A DNA stretch of 64,000 bases from Bacillus sp. ISL-45 (lineage in GTDB: Bacteria; Bacillota; Bacilli; Bacillales; Cytobacillaceae). Shown here one piece after another: positions 51,607 through 60,391 of this stretch. Each line of letters begins with the position of its first letter. Within the stretch, counting starts at the first letter, position 1. The notes under the pieces were generated by a model that did not search any database, was not told the DNA's origin, and saw only the letters and a program-made list of their open reading frames with translations. The stretch is from contig NZ_JAGGQQ010000004.1 of the NCBI RefSeq assembly GCF_018613195.1, positions 85,243 through 149,242 of the forward strand, read 5' to 3'. A program made the position numbers and the translations under genes.

Positions 51607-53801
51607 CAGCCATTCACCTTCCTAACCTTCACGATTACTTCGTGGATATTTCCTGCTCCACTCCATTTTTCAAAATCAAATGGAACATGCTCCATATATC
51701 CAAAGCCAACACCGTGTCCTGTCTTCAAATCTTTAGACGTAATGCCGTAATGACTTGGGACAAAAATTGCCTCTGGATGGATTCTTTCCGTAACTTTGAC
51801 CCGGATTTTGCTGGTCGCTTCACTGGATTTCAATTCCACCATATCGCCATCCTTGATTCCCAGCGCTTTGGCACGGACAGGGTTGATCCAGATTCTCTCT
51901 AAATCATAATCTTTTGTAATCTGCATCAAGATTGGTATATTCGCCGTCTGAGTATGGCTGTGAATCGCCTGCTTGCCCGTAATCAGACGGAAGGAATCAT
52001 CTGCCGGACTTACCTTTGGCTCAATCCATTCGACGATCGGCTTGAAACCTGCTGCTTTATATGTTTCACTGTAAAATTCAACTTTACCGGAAGGAGTCTT
52101 TAATTTCGGCATTTCACCGATTGTAATTTCCTCGTTCGGGAACATGATTGTTCCTTTTTCCCTAAGCTGTTTATACGTAATACCGGTCGGTGCGAGCATC
52201 GCTTCATTCAATTCATCCAGGGTGAAATTGAAGTACTGGCCAACTCCGCAAGCTTTTGCGAGCTCTGTATAAATTACATTGATCGGCTTTGTTTCTGGAT
52301 GGACTTTCTCCACCATTTGCTGGCGAAGGGCGATTCCAGGAATCTTACCTGATAGACCTTCTATTACTTCATCGCGTTCAATATATGTCACTTCTGGAAG
52401 AACGTAGTGAGCCAATTGTGCGGTTTCAGACATTTGAACATCTATTGCTACCACAAGATCCATTTTAGATAATGCTTCCGTCATGACTTTAGGGTTTCCG
52501 TATCCGAGTGCCGCATTGGAATGATAATAAATTGCCGCCTTCATTTTGCCTTCCAGTGCTTCTTTTGCAACGATTGTTGCTACACCATTATTTGGGTAGG
52601 CAATCGGGAATTCCTTAGATCCTGCCTTTGGAACTTCAGATTCTCTCGGACTCGGGTGTTTAGCTTTGTCAAGCTTACCCAGCGAAGGTTTTCCGCCAAA
52701 GATACTTCCGCCTTTTTGCTGGTAGTTTCCAAGCAGAGCATTGAACATTGCAACGGCACGGCCGGTTTCTGTACTATTTTCATAGTTGCAGCCGAATGCT
52801 CCTCTCCATGATGGCTCAATCAACGCTTTCGGTTTGGCTTTGCCCATATCAATGGCAATCCGTGTGATTGCATCTGCAGGTATGCCGGTGATTTTTTCTG
52901 CCCATTGTGGTGTATATTTTTTCAGTTCCTTAGCGTATTCCTCAATACCAATAGTGTAGTTTTTAATGAATTCCATGTCATGGAGGTTTTCCTTTATCAA
53001 CACATGTGACATTGCCAGCACTAATGCAAGGTCTGTTCCTGGACGGATCGCAAGCCATTCAGTTGCCAGGTTGCCGGTATTGTTCAAACGCGGATCGACA
53101 ATGACAATCTTGGCTCCGTTATCCTTCGCAGCTGCCAGAGATTGTACGGAACTAGGACGGATGCCGTCACCATAGCTCCTGCCAATGAACATAATATATT
53201 TTGCATTGCTGATATCTGCGCTAGTAGCCGTTACACCTACTGTATGAAGGAAACCAGCATCCCTGGAGTTCGAGCAAACTACATGGTGCGTATAATAGTT
53301 GGCAGAACCCAGAGCATTGATGAATCGAGGGGAATAAAATTTCCCTGAAGCACGCGGGTCCTCCGTTAATGCGATTGACTGGGGACCATGCTCTTTAATG
53401 ATTTTGTTCAATTTTTGAGCGATTTCTTTATAAGCTTGTTCCCATGTGATCGGCTCAAATTTCTTTTCGCCAACCCTTTTTAAAGGCTGTGTCAGCCTGT
53501 CTTTAGAATAAACAACAGTAGCATAACCATGCCCTCTCGCACACAGCTTTCCTTTCGAATAAGGATGGTCAGGGTGTCCAGTCAGCTTCCATAAGCGGCC
53601 ATTTTTGACATGGCCGATCATTCCGCATTTACTTGAACATGCATTGCATGTACTAGGAATCTCCTTAACTACAGCGCTCGCTCCTGCTTTCACATAATTT
53701 TTGGACCATTCATTAAAGCCTACTGTTCCCGCAGATGCCAAAGCAGCAGTAGCAGCAGAGGCTTTGATAAATCCACGACGTGTTAGTTTTGTTTCCACCA
53801 T
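51606..53801 (-). CDS. Molybdopterin oxidoreductase catalytic subunit (PsrA/PhsA-like)
   Basis: The protein has about 731 residues. It starts with a TAT signal (LTRRGFIKASAATAALASAG), then an iron-sulfur motif (CNACSSKCGMIG ... GKLCARGH), then the three molybdopterin domains. The metal ligand is a cysteine, in HHVVCSNSRDAGF, as in polysulfide and thiosulfate reductases rather than nitrate reductase-type or formate dehydrogenase (selenocysteine or aspartate) enzymes. It probably reduces a sulfur compound (polysulfide, thiosulfate or tetrathionate) outside the cell during anaerobic respiration; other substrates such as arsenate cannot be ruled out. The ATG at 53799-53801 follows AAAGGAGGG. TorD-like and polyferredoxin genes lie upstream. 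Confidence 0.85.
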   Translation of the reverse strand: MVETKLTRRGFIKASAATAALASAGTVGFNEWSKNYVKAGASAVVKEIPSTCNACSSKCGMIGHVKNGRLWKLTGHPDHPYSKGKLCARGHGYATVVYSKDRLTQPLKRVGEKKFEPITWEQAYKEIAQKLNKIIKEHGPQSIALTEDPRASGKFYSPRFINALGSANYYTHHVVCSNSRDAGFLHTVGVTATSADISNAKYIMFIGRSYGDGIRPSSVQSLAAAKDNGAKIVIVDPRLNNTGNLATEWLAIRPGTDLALVLAMSHVLIKENLHDMEFIKNYTIGIEEYAKELKKYTPQWAEKITGIPADAITRIAIDMGKAKPKALIEPSWRGAFGCNYENSTETGRAVAMFNALLGNYQQKGGSIFGGKPSLGKLDKAKHPSPRESEVPKAGSKEFPIAYPNNGVATIVAKEALEGKMKAAIYYHSNAALGYGNPKVMTEALSKMDLVVAIDVQMSETAQLAHYVLPEVTYIERDEVIEGLSGKIPGIALRQQMVEKVHPETKPINVIYTELAKACGVGQYFNFTLDELNEAMLAPTGITYKQLREKGTIMFPNEEITIGEMPKLKTPSGKVEFYSETYKAAGFKPIVEWIEPKVSPADDSFRLITGKQAIHSHTQTANIPILMQITKDYDLERIWINPVRAKALGIKDGDMVELKSSEATSKIRVKVTERIHPEAIFVPSHYGITSKDLKTGHGVGFGYMEHVPFDFEKWSGAGNIHEVIVKVRKVNG

Positions 53802-54180
53802 TTTAACTAGCCCTCCTTTTACTCCCAACCCGTAAAACATTTTGGATTTAATGCCTATAATTCATTATCACAGGCACACTCGGTAACTTGATGCTTCTTC
53901 CAACATTGCTAAAGTTTAAACTTTTTGACTCTTTAGCAAAGTATCTGACTGATGGAATTGAATCTATTAATACAGCTTTTTTCAAAAGATTGTCCATCAC
54001 TAAAAGCATCACCACCTTTAAGATTTATGACCTTTTTTAAACTTTGTTGTTTTTACAACCTTTTACGCATTTGAAGCAAGGAAGTCTCCTCGAAAAGAGC
54101 CCAGATGCCTATTATTTATAAAGAGGCAGGTTCATCTGCGAATAGCAGCAATCAATGCGAAATCAGCCAAGATTTAAGAC
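53802..54180. other. Intergenic region upstream of the molybdoenzyme operon
   Basis: This stretch of 379 bases separates the molybdoenzyme gene from the TorD-like gene. It is AT-rich and has no open frame with a ribosome-binding site. Around 54034-54110, TTTTAAACTTTGTTG and CTCGAAAAGAGCCC resemble pieces of the dispersed repeat, in degraded form. I could not find a convincing promoter. Confidence 0.5.
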
Positions 54181-54795
54181 CTACTGGTAATTATTTCGAT
54201 GCGCCTGCACGGTCTCAATCAATACTCTCGTCAAGCTCTGATAAAATGTGTGCTCTGTTACTTGCGAAAGCTTCGATTCAAAGTCCTCAAGCCAATCAAA
54301 ATGATCATCCATAAATTCAGCTGTAAATTGTTCAGGAGCATGCTCTATGAAATATGCCAGCAATTCCAGCAGGATAGCCAAGTGGTCCGGCATGCCCTGT
54401 AATTCAACAGGAATATCGATCTTTAGCTTTTCTAACAGAAAATTGATATGTAACGCCGAATCCCCCAGCATGTACCCTTTGTCCCGAGCAAAGGGAAGTG
54501 TACAAGTTTCATCCTGTGTCCACGGTTTATACAACGATTCAACCGGAATGGCAGCCTGCTTTTGCATGCTTCCAATAGAGATCATGAATAATTCTCGAAA
54601 TTTTTCATAGCTTTCAGGCAAGACTTCCTCTAAGGAAAAAGTAAGATTGTAATGATTCTGGATCGAATCTTCCAGCTTCTTCAGAAGTTCTTGTTCCTTA
54701 ATCTCATCCCAGATATCTATAGTTGGATGTTTATATAAATCTGCTAGGACTAAAAAAACATTCACACAATCCGTTCTGTTCTCTAATCCAATCAC
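54181..54795 (-). CDS. TorD/DmsD-like chaperone for the molybdoenzyme
   Basis: The 204-residue protein is all-helical and fits the TorD family of cytosolic chaperones that bind the TAT signal of molybdoenzymes until the cofactor is inserted. Features include VNVFLVLADLYKHPT at the start, the middle region PVESLYKPWTQDETCTLPFARDKGYMLGDSALHINFLL and DHLAILLELLAYFIEH, close to the conserved E-P-DH region. It starts with GTG behind AAAGGTGG. It is on the same strand as the operon and upstream of it, consistent with service to the TAT signal of the catalytic subunit. Confidence 0.82.
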   Translation of the reverse strand: MIGLENRTDCVNVFLVLADLYKHPTIDIWDEIKEQELLKKLEDSIQNHYNLTFSLEEVLPESYEKFRELFMISIGSMQKQAAIPVESLYKPWTQDETCTLPFARDKGYMLGDSALHINFLLEKLKIDIPVELQGMPDHLAILLELLAYFIEHAPEQFTAEFMDDHFDWLEDFESKLSQVTEHTFYQSLTRVLIETVQAHRNNYQ

Positions 54796-54885
54796 CGGGA
54801 TTCACCACCTTTCGAATACACCTTCACTATATGGCATAAAAGTTTGTGAAACAATATACATTATGTGGCGAAACCCGGCAGAGTA

Positions 54886-54901
54886 TGTGAAGGATTTCAC
54901 C
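54886..54901. promoter_or_regulatory. Fnr/CRP-type binding site candidate
   Basis: TGTGAAGGATTTCACC matches TGTGA-N6-TCACA/T at nine of ten fixed positions. It lies in the 306-base gap between the TorD-like gene and the divergent polyferredoxin gene, where an anaerobic regulator site would make sense. Site function is inference. Confidence 0.45.
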
Positions 54902-55101
54902 TAATTATCAGCAATGAATTTTTCATAGGTCCGTCTACATAACTGATTTCTCCTGGTTTTACGAGGATATAATGGCTTCAGTGGATCTTCATTTGTGAAT
55001 TTTCTTTTACATATGTATGAATATCTGGCAAACTTGCCTCTTTTTAAAAGGTTTAATCGTAAAATGAAAGTATAGAAATAATGCCCCCTGAGGTGACGAT
55101 T

Positions 55102-56013
55102 ATGTCTCTGTTAACCAATTGGCTTGAAAGTCTGAGCTACGATATGGAGATCTCAGAATCCTGCACCAGGAAGATCAGCCTGCTGAGTTCCTGTTCAGCA
55201 TGTATTGACGAATGCCCAGATGAAGCCATCCTATTTGAGAATGAAAAAATTATGATTGATGGAAAAAGATGCACTTCCTGCGGTGTCTGTATCACAGTCT
55301 GTCCTGTACAGGCGGTCAAAGGACAATCTCCTTCAAGAAAGGTCAGCCAGGATCATCTTCTCCTCGAGCACGAATCGCCGCTGCCAAGCTTAACGGAAAT
55401 GCTTTACTACCATAAAAAAGGAATCCGCTTTATTCATCAGCCTTCTATAAATGCGAATTTAGCAAATCGGATCAGCCAGGCCAATGAAGTCCTTAGCGCT
55501 ATGTCACTTGAACTCCTGCAGGTTACAAACCAGTTTGTCTTGGAACCAGAAGAGCAGCTCAGGTTATCAAGACGGGACTTTTTTGCAAAGCTCTCTTCCG
55601 ACAGCAGGAAAACTGTCCTCTCTTCCGTGACACCTGTAGAATGGCGCTTCAATGAAAGCAATTTTAAACCTTCCGTTCTGTTCAAGGATTGGTCCTTTTA
55701 TAAAGTGGACATCAACAAGGATGAGTGCACACTATGTGAAGCCTGTTTTAATATTTGTCCCTCAGGCGTATTCAGCCTCGGGGAAAACGAGCTGATAATG
55801 AATGAAAACCAATGCACCGGCTGCAATTTATGCTTGGACATTTGTAGAACGAGCGCAATAAAAGTTGAGCAAAAGGCACACCAGGCTCCGTCAGTCTCTT
55901 ATAATCTGAGTAAGAACATTTGCAAACAATGCAACACCGGCTTTCATGCCTGGGAGGAATCTGATTCATGCCATATATGCAGCACAATTCAAAAGCCTAA
56001 CTTTTTCCTTTGA
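55102..56013 (+). CDS. Multi-[4Fe-4S] polyferredoxin, uncharacterised
   Basis: The protein has 303 residues from the ATG at 55102, which has GAGGTGACG upstream. It has two pairs of 4Fe-4S motifs: CSACIDECPDEAI and CTSCGVCITVCPVQAV near the N-terminus, and CTLCEACFNICPSGVF and CTGCNLCLDICRTSAI in the second half. The C-terminal CKQCNTGFHAWEESDSCHIC is a possible zinc-ribbon. Between the pairs is a helical linker containing RLSRRDFFAKLSSDSR, which recalls a twin-arginine motif but is internal. It probably passes electrons to or from the neighbouring molybdoenzyme system. Sequences of this layout often adjoin PsrABC/TorD gene sets, but I know of no experimental function. Confidence 0.75.
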   Translation: MSLLTNWLESLSYDMEISESCTRKISLLSSCSACIDECPDEAILFENEKIMIDGKRCTSCGVCITVCPVQAVKGQSPSRKVSQDHLLLEHESPLPSLTEMLYYHKKGIRFIHQPSINANLANRISQANEVLSAMSLELLQVTNQFVLEPEEQLRLSRRDFFAKLSSDSRKTVLSSVTPVEWRFNESNFKPSVLFKDWSFYKVDINKDECTLCEACFNICPSGVFSLGENELIMNENQCTGCNLCLDICRTSAIKVEQKAHQAPSVSYNLSKNICKQCNTGFHAWEESDSCHICSTIQKPNFFL

Positions 56014-56133
56014 GTGAATGGGCTATAATAAAGGCACTGGTCATTATAAGCTCATTTTTTAAACTTCTTCCATACCCAGTACCTTTTTAAATGGCTATGT
56101 GTTTCCACTTCTTACGTTTCAGTATCCAAATAA

Positions 56134-56308
56134 AAAAAGGCTGTTTCCGCATTGACTGTTGCTTTATGGACAAACACAGTCATCCGCATTATTAAAGGTT
56201 GCGGGCTCTTTTCGAAAAATGCTTCCGGATCGGAACGTAATTAATCGTAAAAACCAGAAGCCGGTTTTTACTTTGGGTGTAAAAGCAACAAAGTTTACGA
56301 AAGAGCGT
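56134..56308 (+). repeat. Divergent repeat related to the dispersed element (copy E)
   Basis: The stretch has AAAGGCTGTTTCCGC at one end and GCAACAAAGTTTACGAAAGAGC at the other, with GGCTCTTTTCGA between. It is far less similar than copies A to D and may be another related family. The remaining part of the gap from 56014 holds no gene I can see. Confidence 0.5.
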
Positions 56309-56342
56309 AAAAAAAAACTAGGAAGTGAAAGCTTCCTAGTTC
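56309..56342 (-). terminator. Terminator of cotE
   Basis: AACTAGGAAG/CTTCCTAGTT form a 10-bp stem, followed on the minus strand by TTTTTTTT. Confidence 0.85.
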
Positions 56343-56346
56343 GATG

Positions 56347-56889
56347 TTATTCTTCCTCTCCCAGGAGGAAGTCTGGGTTTAAGTCTTCGAATTCGTCATC
56401 ATCGATGCCATGGCCCCACTCATCATCATCGCAATCGCATCCGCCTGGATGAGTGACAACGCATACCTTCGTTTCACCAATGACTTCCACAAGGAATTCC
56501 CTCTCGACGTGAACGATGATTTTGTTACCATTAGGCGAAATGACCGCTTCAATACAGTTAGGCTGCTGCAGAACCTCTACAAGGACATCATGGTCATCCA
56601 TGCAATCAGGGTCACGGTACTTCAGCTTGATGACATCACAGTAAGTTACTTTCTCCGTCACTACTTCAGTTTTTGTATTATCATCAAAGGAGTACCAGAT
56701 GTTGGCTTCGTAAGACCCGTTTACTTCAACCACTTTCCCTACCTTTTTTGCCTTATACTTATGGTTTATGACCCAAGCGCCCAGAATGCTGCTCGGATTA
56801 TGCGCTGGGTTGATCGTATGATTGGACTGCGTGAATTTGCGTCCCTTCGCTACGACGGCTTTCGTAATAATCTCTCTGTAATCTCCCAT
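56347..56889 (-). CDS. cotE: Spore coat morphogenetic protein CotE
   Basis: The 180-residue protein matches B. subtilis CotE along its length: [51 protein letters not shown] and [26 protein letters not shown], and it has the acidic C-terminal tail. CotE organises the outer spore coat. The ATG at 56887-56889 has GAGGAGGT upstream. The acidic tail is somewhat different, with a run of Asp/Glu interrupted by CDCDDDE. In B. subtilis mutS follows cotE; here the molybdoenzyme and other accessory genes intervene. Confidence 0.92.
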   Translation of the reverse strand: MGDYREIITKAVVAKGRKFTQSNHTINPAHNPSSILGAWVINHKYKAKKVGKVVEVNGSYEANIWYSFDDNTKTEVVTEKVTYCDVIKLKYRDPDCMDDHDVLVEVLQQPNCIEAVISPNGNKIIVHVEREFLVEVIGETKVCVVTHPGGCDCDDDEWGHGIDDDEFEDLNPDFLLGEEE

Positions 56890-57148
56890 TGCGAGCGAAA
56901 CCTCCTCAATCTTTTTCAATTCATCTTATGCGTGATATTAGACTAGTGTGCGATTAATTTTAGAACCACTGGTAAAAACTTAGGCATAGTTCATTGTATG
57001 CCCATACATGCTGAATGTTCCCAATTGAAGAAAGTTGCTGGGTAATTAAGATTGGATTGGTTTCATACCGCAGTCCTTAAAAAGAGATACTCAGACTGAA
57101 TAAACAGTCCTCTCGCCTTCCCAACAGGGTCCATTATCTGATCCAAAT

Positions 57149-57184
57149 GAAAAAAAATGGCACCCTATAATAGGGTGCCATTTA
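57149..57184 (-). terminator. Terminator of the miaB-ricA transcript
   Basis: ATGGCACCCTAT/ATAGGGTGCCAT form a 12-bp stem followed on the minus strand by TTTTTTTT. The remaining gap from 56890 up to here holds no recognisable gene. Confidence 0.9.
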
Positions 57185-57195
57185 CTCTTCAATGA

Positions 57196-57633
57196 TTAAT
57201 GGTTGTGCGTATGGCAGCTTGCTTCGTTTTTCAAAGCTGCTCCTGTTTCGCCGCGAAGTACATCTCCGCCAGTTGATTCGACTACTTCATCTGTAACTGT
57301 ATTGGAAATCGTTGTAGCCACTAGCTGAAGCAATTCATTAACATCAATTTGCGATTGCTTGAACTCCTGGACTACTGGAATTTCATCAAGTTGTTGTTCT
57401 AAAGAAGCAATTTTTGCTTCCGTCTTCTTCAACGCTTCTGTTTTTCCGTAATGCTGAAAGTTAACAGCCTGTTTTTGAAGGCCTTTAATAGAAGAAATAA
57501 GTGTTTTCACTTTTTCATTCTCATGGATTTGTGCTTCTGCACGCTTGAAAAAGTCAACTTCTTCTGTTTCTGCAATCATTCTTGCGATTTCTCTTGAACG
57601 CTGGATAATGTCATCTTTATTGTACTTTGCCAA
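57196..57633 (-). CDS. ricA: RicA (YmcA), RNase Y accessory protein
   Basis: The 145-residue protein matches the YmcA family (MAKYNKDDIIQRSREIARMIAETEEVDFFKRAEAQIHENEKVKTLISSIKGLQKQAVNFQHYGKTEAL). RicA works with RicF and RicT to modulate RNase Y-dependent mRNA maturation, and it affects sporulation and biofilm formation. The start is a TTG, with AGGTGA in the end of miaB upstream. It is immediately downstream of miaB, as in B. subtilis (ymcB-ymcA). Confidence 0.93.
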   Translation of the reverse strand: MAKYNKDDIIQRSREIARMIAETEEVDFFKRAEAQIHENEKVKTLISSIKGLQKQAVNFQHYGKTEALKKTEAKIASLEQQLDEIPVVQEFKQSQIDVNELLQLVATTISNTVTDEVVESTGGDVLRGETGAALKNEASCHTHNH

Positions 57634-57634
57634 C

Positions 57635-59179
57635 TTAGTTCACCTCAACTGGTTCGATTTCTTCTACCATTTCCCCGTTTAATGACCATGTTTTTGCCTT
57701 TGTGATCCTTACCTTGACGATTTTGCCGATTGCCGTCTTCGGTCCAGCAAAATTGACAAGCTTCATCTTGCTCGTGTAACCCGCAAGAACATCAGGATTG
57801 TTTTTGCTTTCGCCTTCGACCAGGACCTCAACAATCTGATCCTGATATTTCTTCATAGACTGTGCTGATTGCTCATTGACAAGTGCATTCAGGCGCTGCA
57901 GGCGCTCTTTTTTCACTTCCATTGGGACATTATCCTGCATTTTAGCGGCAGGCGTTCCTTCCCTTGGAGAGTAAATGAATGTATAGGCTGATTCGTAGCC
58001 AACCTCACGGACAAGTGACAAGGTATCCTCAAACTGCTCATCCGTTTCATTTGGATATCCTACGATAATATCCGTTGTCAATGTAACATTAGGGATGGCC
58101 GCTTTGATCTTGCGTACGAGTTCGAAATATTGTTCCCGAGTATACTTCCGGGCCATAATTTTCAACACATCAGTAGAACCTGACTGTACTGGAAGATGGA
58201 TGTGGTCCATCAGGTTTCCGCCTTTTGCCAGTACTTCAATCAAGTGATCATCAAAGTCACGCGGGTGGCTTGTTGTAAAACGGATTCGCGGAATATCAAT
58301 TTTGCGGATTTCATCCATCAAGTCCCCAAGACCATACTTGATGTCTTCAAAATCTTTTCCATACGCGTTTACATTCTGGCCAAGCAGGGTAATTTCCTGA
58401 TAGCCCTGGGCCGCAAGTTGACGGACCTCCTGAATGATGTCTTCTGGGCGGCGGCTCCGTTCTTTGCCTCGTGTATAAGGAACGATGCAGTATGTGCAGA
58501 ATTTATCGCAGCCATACATGATATTCACCCATGCTTTGATGTTCCCTCTGCGAACCTTCGGAAGGTTTTCGATTACGTCTCCTTCCTTGGACCAGACTTC
58601 AACGACCATTTCTTTGGACATATATGCTTCCTGCAGAATATGTGGCAGGCGATGGATATTATGTGTACCAAAAATCATATCGACCTGGTTATAGGTTTTG
58701 AGAATTTTATTAACCACCGATTCTTCCTGAGACATGCATCCGCATACTCCCAATAGAAGATCTGGCTTTTCTCTTTTCAGGTGCTTTAAATGTCCAAGTT
58801 CACCAAACACCTTATTCTCAGCATTTTCCCTGATTGCACATGTATTCAGTAGAATGACATTCGCATCCTCGACACTGTCAGTAGGTTCATAGCCGAGACC
58901 AAGGAATATACCAGCCATGACTTCTGTGTCATGCTCATTCATCTGGCATCCATATGTACGGATGTAGAATTTGCGCCCTTGTCCCATACCAATGAATTCT
59001 GCAGGGATATCAAAGTCTTTATGATACTTAACTTCTTCTTTGCCGCGTTTCTTTGCATCCTTCAATGATGGAGCTGTATATACTGTTTCAAAGTACTTGC
59101 TATAATCTTTGCTGGATTTTTTGTCCGAAGGATTATCAGTTTGTACTTTCTGGCTTTCCAAGCGTTGATTCTCGTTCAT
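57635..59179 (-). CDS. miaB: tRNA-2-methylthio-N6-dimethylallyladenosine synthase MiaB
   Basis: The radical-SAM methylthiotransferase has 514 residues from the ATG at 59177-59179, which has AAAGGAG upstream. Motifs include [15 protein letters not shown], the second and third cysteines ([19 protein letters not shown]), the radical-SAM loop [15 protein letters not shown] and a TRAM domain at the C-terminus. The enzyme uses two iron-sulfur clusters and S-adenosylmethionine. The substrate modification is started by MiaA, encoded at 31.9 kb. The N-terminal extension of about 60 residues is usual in Bacillus MiaB. Confidence 0.93.
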   Translation of the reverse strand: MNENQRLESQKVQTDNPSDKKSSKDYSKYFETVYTAPSLKDAKKRGKEEVKYHKDFDIPAEFIGMGQGRKFYIRTYGCQMNEHDTEVMAGIFLGLGYEPTDSVEDANVILLNTCAIRENAENKVFGELGHLKHLKREKPDLLLGVCGCMSQEESVVNKILKTYNQVDMIFGTHNIHRLPHILQEAYMSKEMVVEVWSKEGDVIENLPKVRRGNIKAWVNIMYGCDKFCTYCIVPYTRGKERSRRPEDIIQEVRQLAAQGYQEITLLGQNVNAYGKDFEDIKYGLGDLMDEIRKIDIPRIRFTTSHPRDFDDHLIEVLAKGGNLMDHIHLPVQSGSTDVLKIMARKYTREQYFELVRKIKAAIPNVTLTTDIIVGYPNETDEQFEDTLSLVREVGYESAYTFIYSPREGTPAAKMQDNVPMEVKKERLQRLNALVNEQSAQSMKKYQDQIVEVLVEGESKNNPDVLAGYTSKMKLVNFAGPKTAIGKIVKVRITKAKTWSLNGEMVEEIEPVEVN

Positions 59180-59304
59180 TTCAGATCTCCTTTCATTAGA
59201 AAGCAAGCAGGCAGATTGATTCATCCTAGCCGGTGCTTTACACTAACAGTTCTGCTTTCTACGATAAAAAGGGCTACATCACCCTGAAAATATTAAATAT
59301 ACAC

Positions 59305-59332
59305 ATTATAATAGTATAAACTCTTCAATCAA
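59305..59332 (-). promoter_or_regulatory. Sigma-A type promoter of miaB-ricA
   Basis: On the minus strand -35 TTGATT (59332-59327) and -10 TATAAT (59310-59305) are separated by 16 bases, about 125 bases before the start codon. Confidence 0.5.
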
Positions 59333-59470
59333 TGAAAACAATAGCAGGCATTGGAAATACAGCTTTCTTATAAAAAAGCCGCCCTGGTCATTTATATTAC
59401 CCTATAGATTATCTTATTGGAGTGATGCTAATCACAAAAGATCCCAATAAGCTTGATTTTACAAGAATAA

Positions 59471-59503
59471 TAAAACCCCAATCCTCGATGATTGGGGTTT
59501 TAT
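59471..59503 (-). terminator. Terminator of korAB
   Basis: AAAACCCCAATC/GATTGGGGTTTT form a 12-bp stem with a six-base loop, directly beyond korB. Confidence 0.9.
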
Positions 59504-59523
59504 TGAAAATTGCTCCGCTTTAA

Positions 59524-60390
59524 TTACATGAATTCAGCAACCAGCTTGTCAAAATGGGCTTGATCAAGCTTAAGGTCTGCTTTTGACAAAGGAGTTTCGG
59601 AATATCCGCTTACCAGATCCTGATAAGACTTACGCTCTGTATTTTGATAGATTAATCCAGTAACAAGACCGTTATGCTGCATCAATGTCTGCATGGCTGC
59701 TTCACGATTTGATGGATCGTATCCTTCGATATCGCCAAGCTTTGTCAGGTTTTCCTTGAACCAATCGTAGGTATTTACCTTGTTGTATGTTACACAAGGG
59801 CTGAATACGTTGATTAATGAAAAACCTTCATGCTTGATTCCAGCCTCGATCAGTGCAGTCAAGTCCTTCAGGTCAGTCGAGAAGCTTTGTGCCACGAAAG
59901 TAGCGCCAGCTGTCAAAGCCAGTTCCATTGGCGAAATAGCCTGCTCGATAGAACCTGCAGGAGTTGATTTTGTCTTGAATCCAGCAGCCGAACGCGGAGA
60001 AGTTTGTCCCTTTGTCAGACCGTAAATCTGGTTGTCCATGACAATGTAAGTGATATTTATGTTACGGCGGATCGCATGGACTGTATGTCCCATACCGATC
60101 GCGAAGCCGTCTCCGTCACCACCAGAAGCGATGACTGTTAAATCACGGTTGGCCATCTTCACGCCCTGAGCGATTGGCAGTGCACGGCCATGGATTCCGT
60201 GGAAACCGTATGAGTTGATATATCCAGAGATACGGCCTGAACAGCCGATACCAGAGATTACAGCCAGGTCTTCAGGCTCTAAACCCACATTGGCAGCAGC
60301 ACGCTGCATGGCCGCCTGTACAGAGAAGTCGCCGCAGCCTGGACACCAGTTTGGTTTTACATTATTGCGAAATTCTTTAAAAGTCGCCAT
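59524..60390 (-). CDS. korB: 2-oxoacid:ferredoxin oxidoreductase beta subunit
   Basis: The 288-residue protein is the TPP-binding beta subunit. The first iron-sulfur cysteines are in NWCPGCGDFSVQ (Cys16 and Cys19), and the TPP signature is GDGDGFAIGMGHTVHAIRRNINITYIVMDN. It decarboxylates a 2-oxoacid, most probably 2-oxoglutarate, with ferredoxin as electron acceptor. The start at 60388-60390 has AAGGAG about eleven bases upstream. It follows korA by one base; the two should form the KorAB heterodimer or heterotetramer. Confidence 0.9.
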   Translation of the reverse strand: MATFKEFRNNVKPNWCPGCGDFSVQAAMQRAAANVGLEPEDLAVISGIGCSGRISGYINSYGFHGIHGRALPIAQGVKMANRDLTVIASGGDGDGFAIGMGHTVHAIRRNINITYIVMDNQIYGLTKGQTSPRSAAGFKTKSTPAGSIEQAISPMELALTAGATFVAQSFSTDLKDLTALIEAGIKHEGFSLINVFSPCVTYNKVNTYDWFKENLTKLGDIEGYDPSNREAAMQTLMQHNGLVTGLIYQNTERKSYQDLVSGYSETPLSKADLKLDQAHFDKLVAEFM

Positions 60391-60391
60391 C

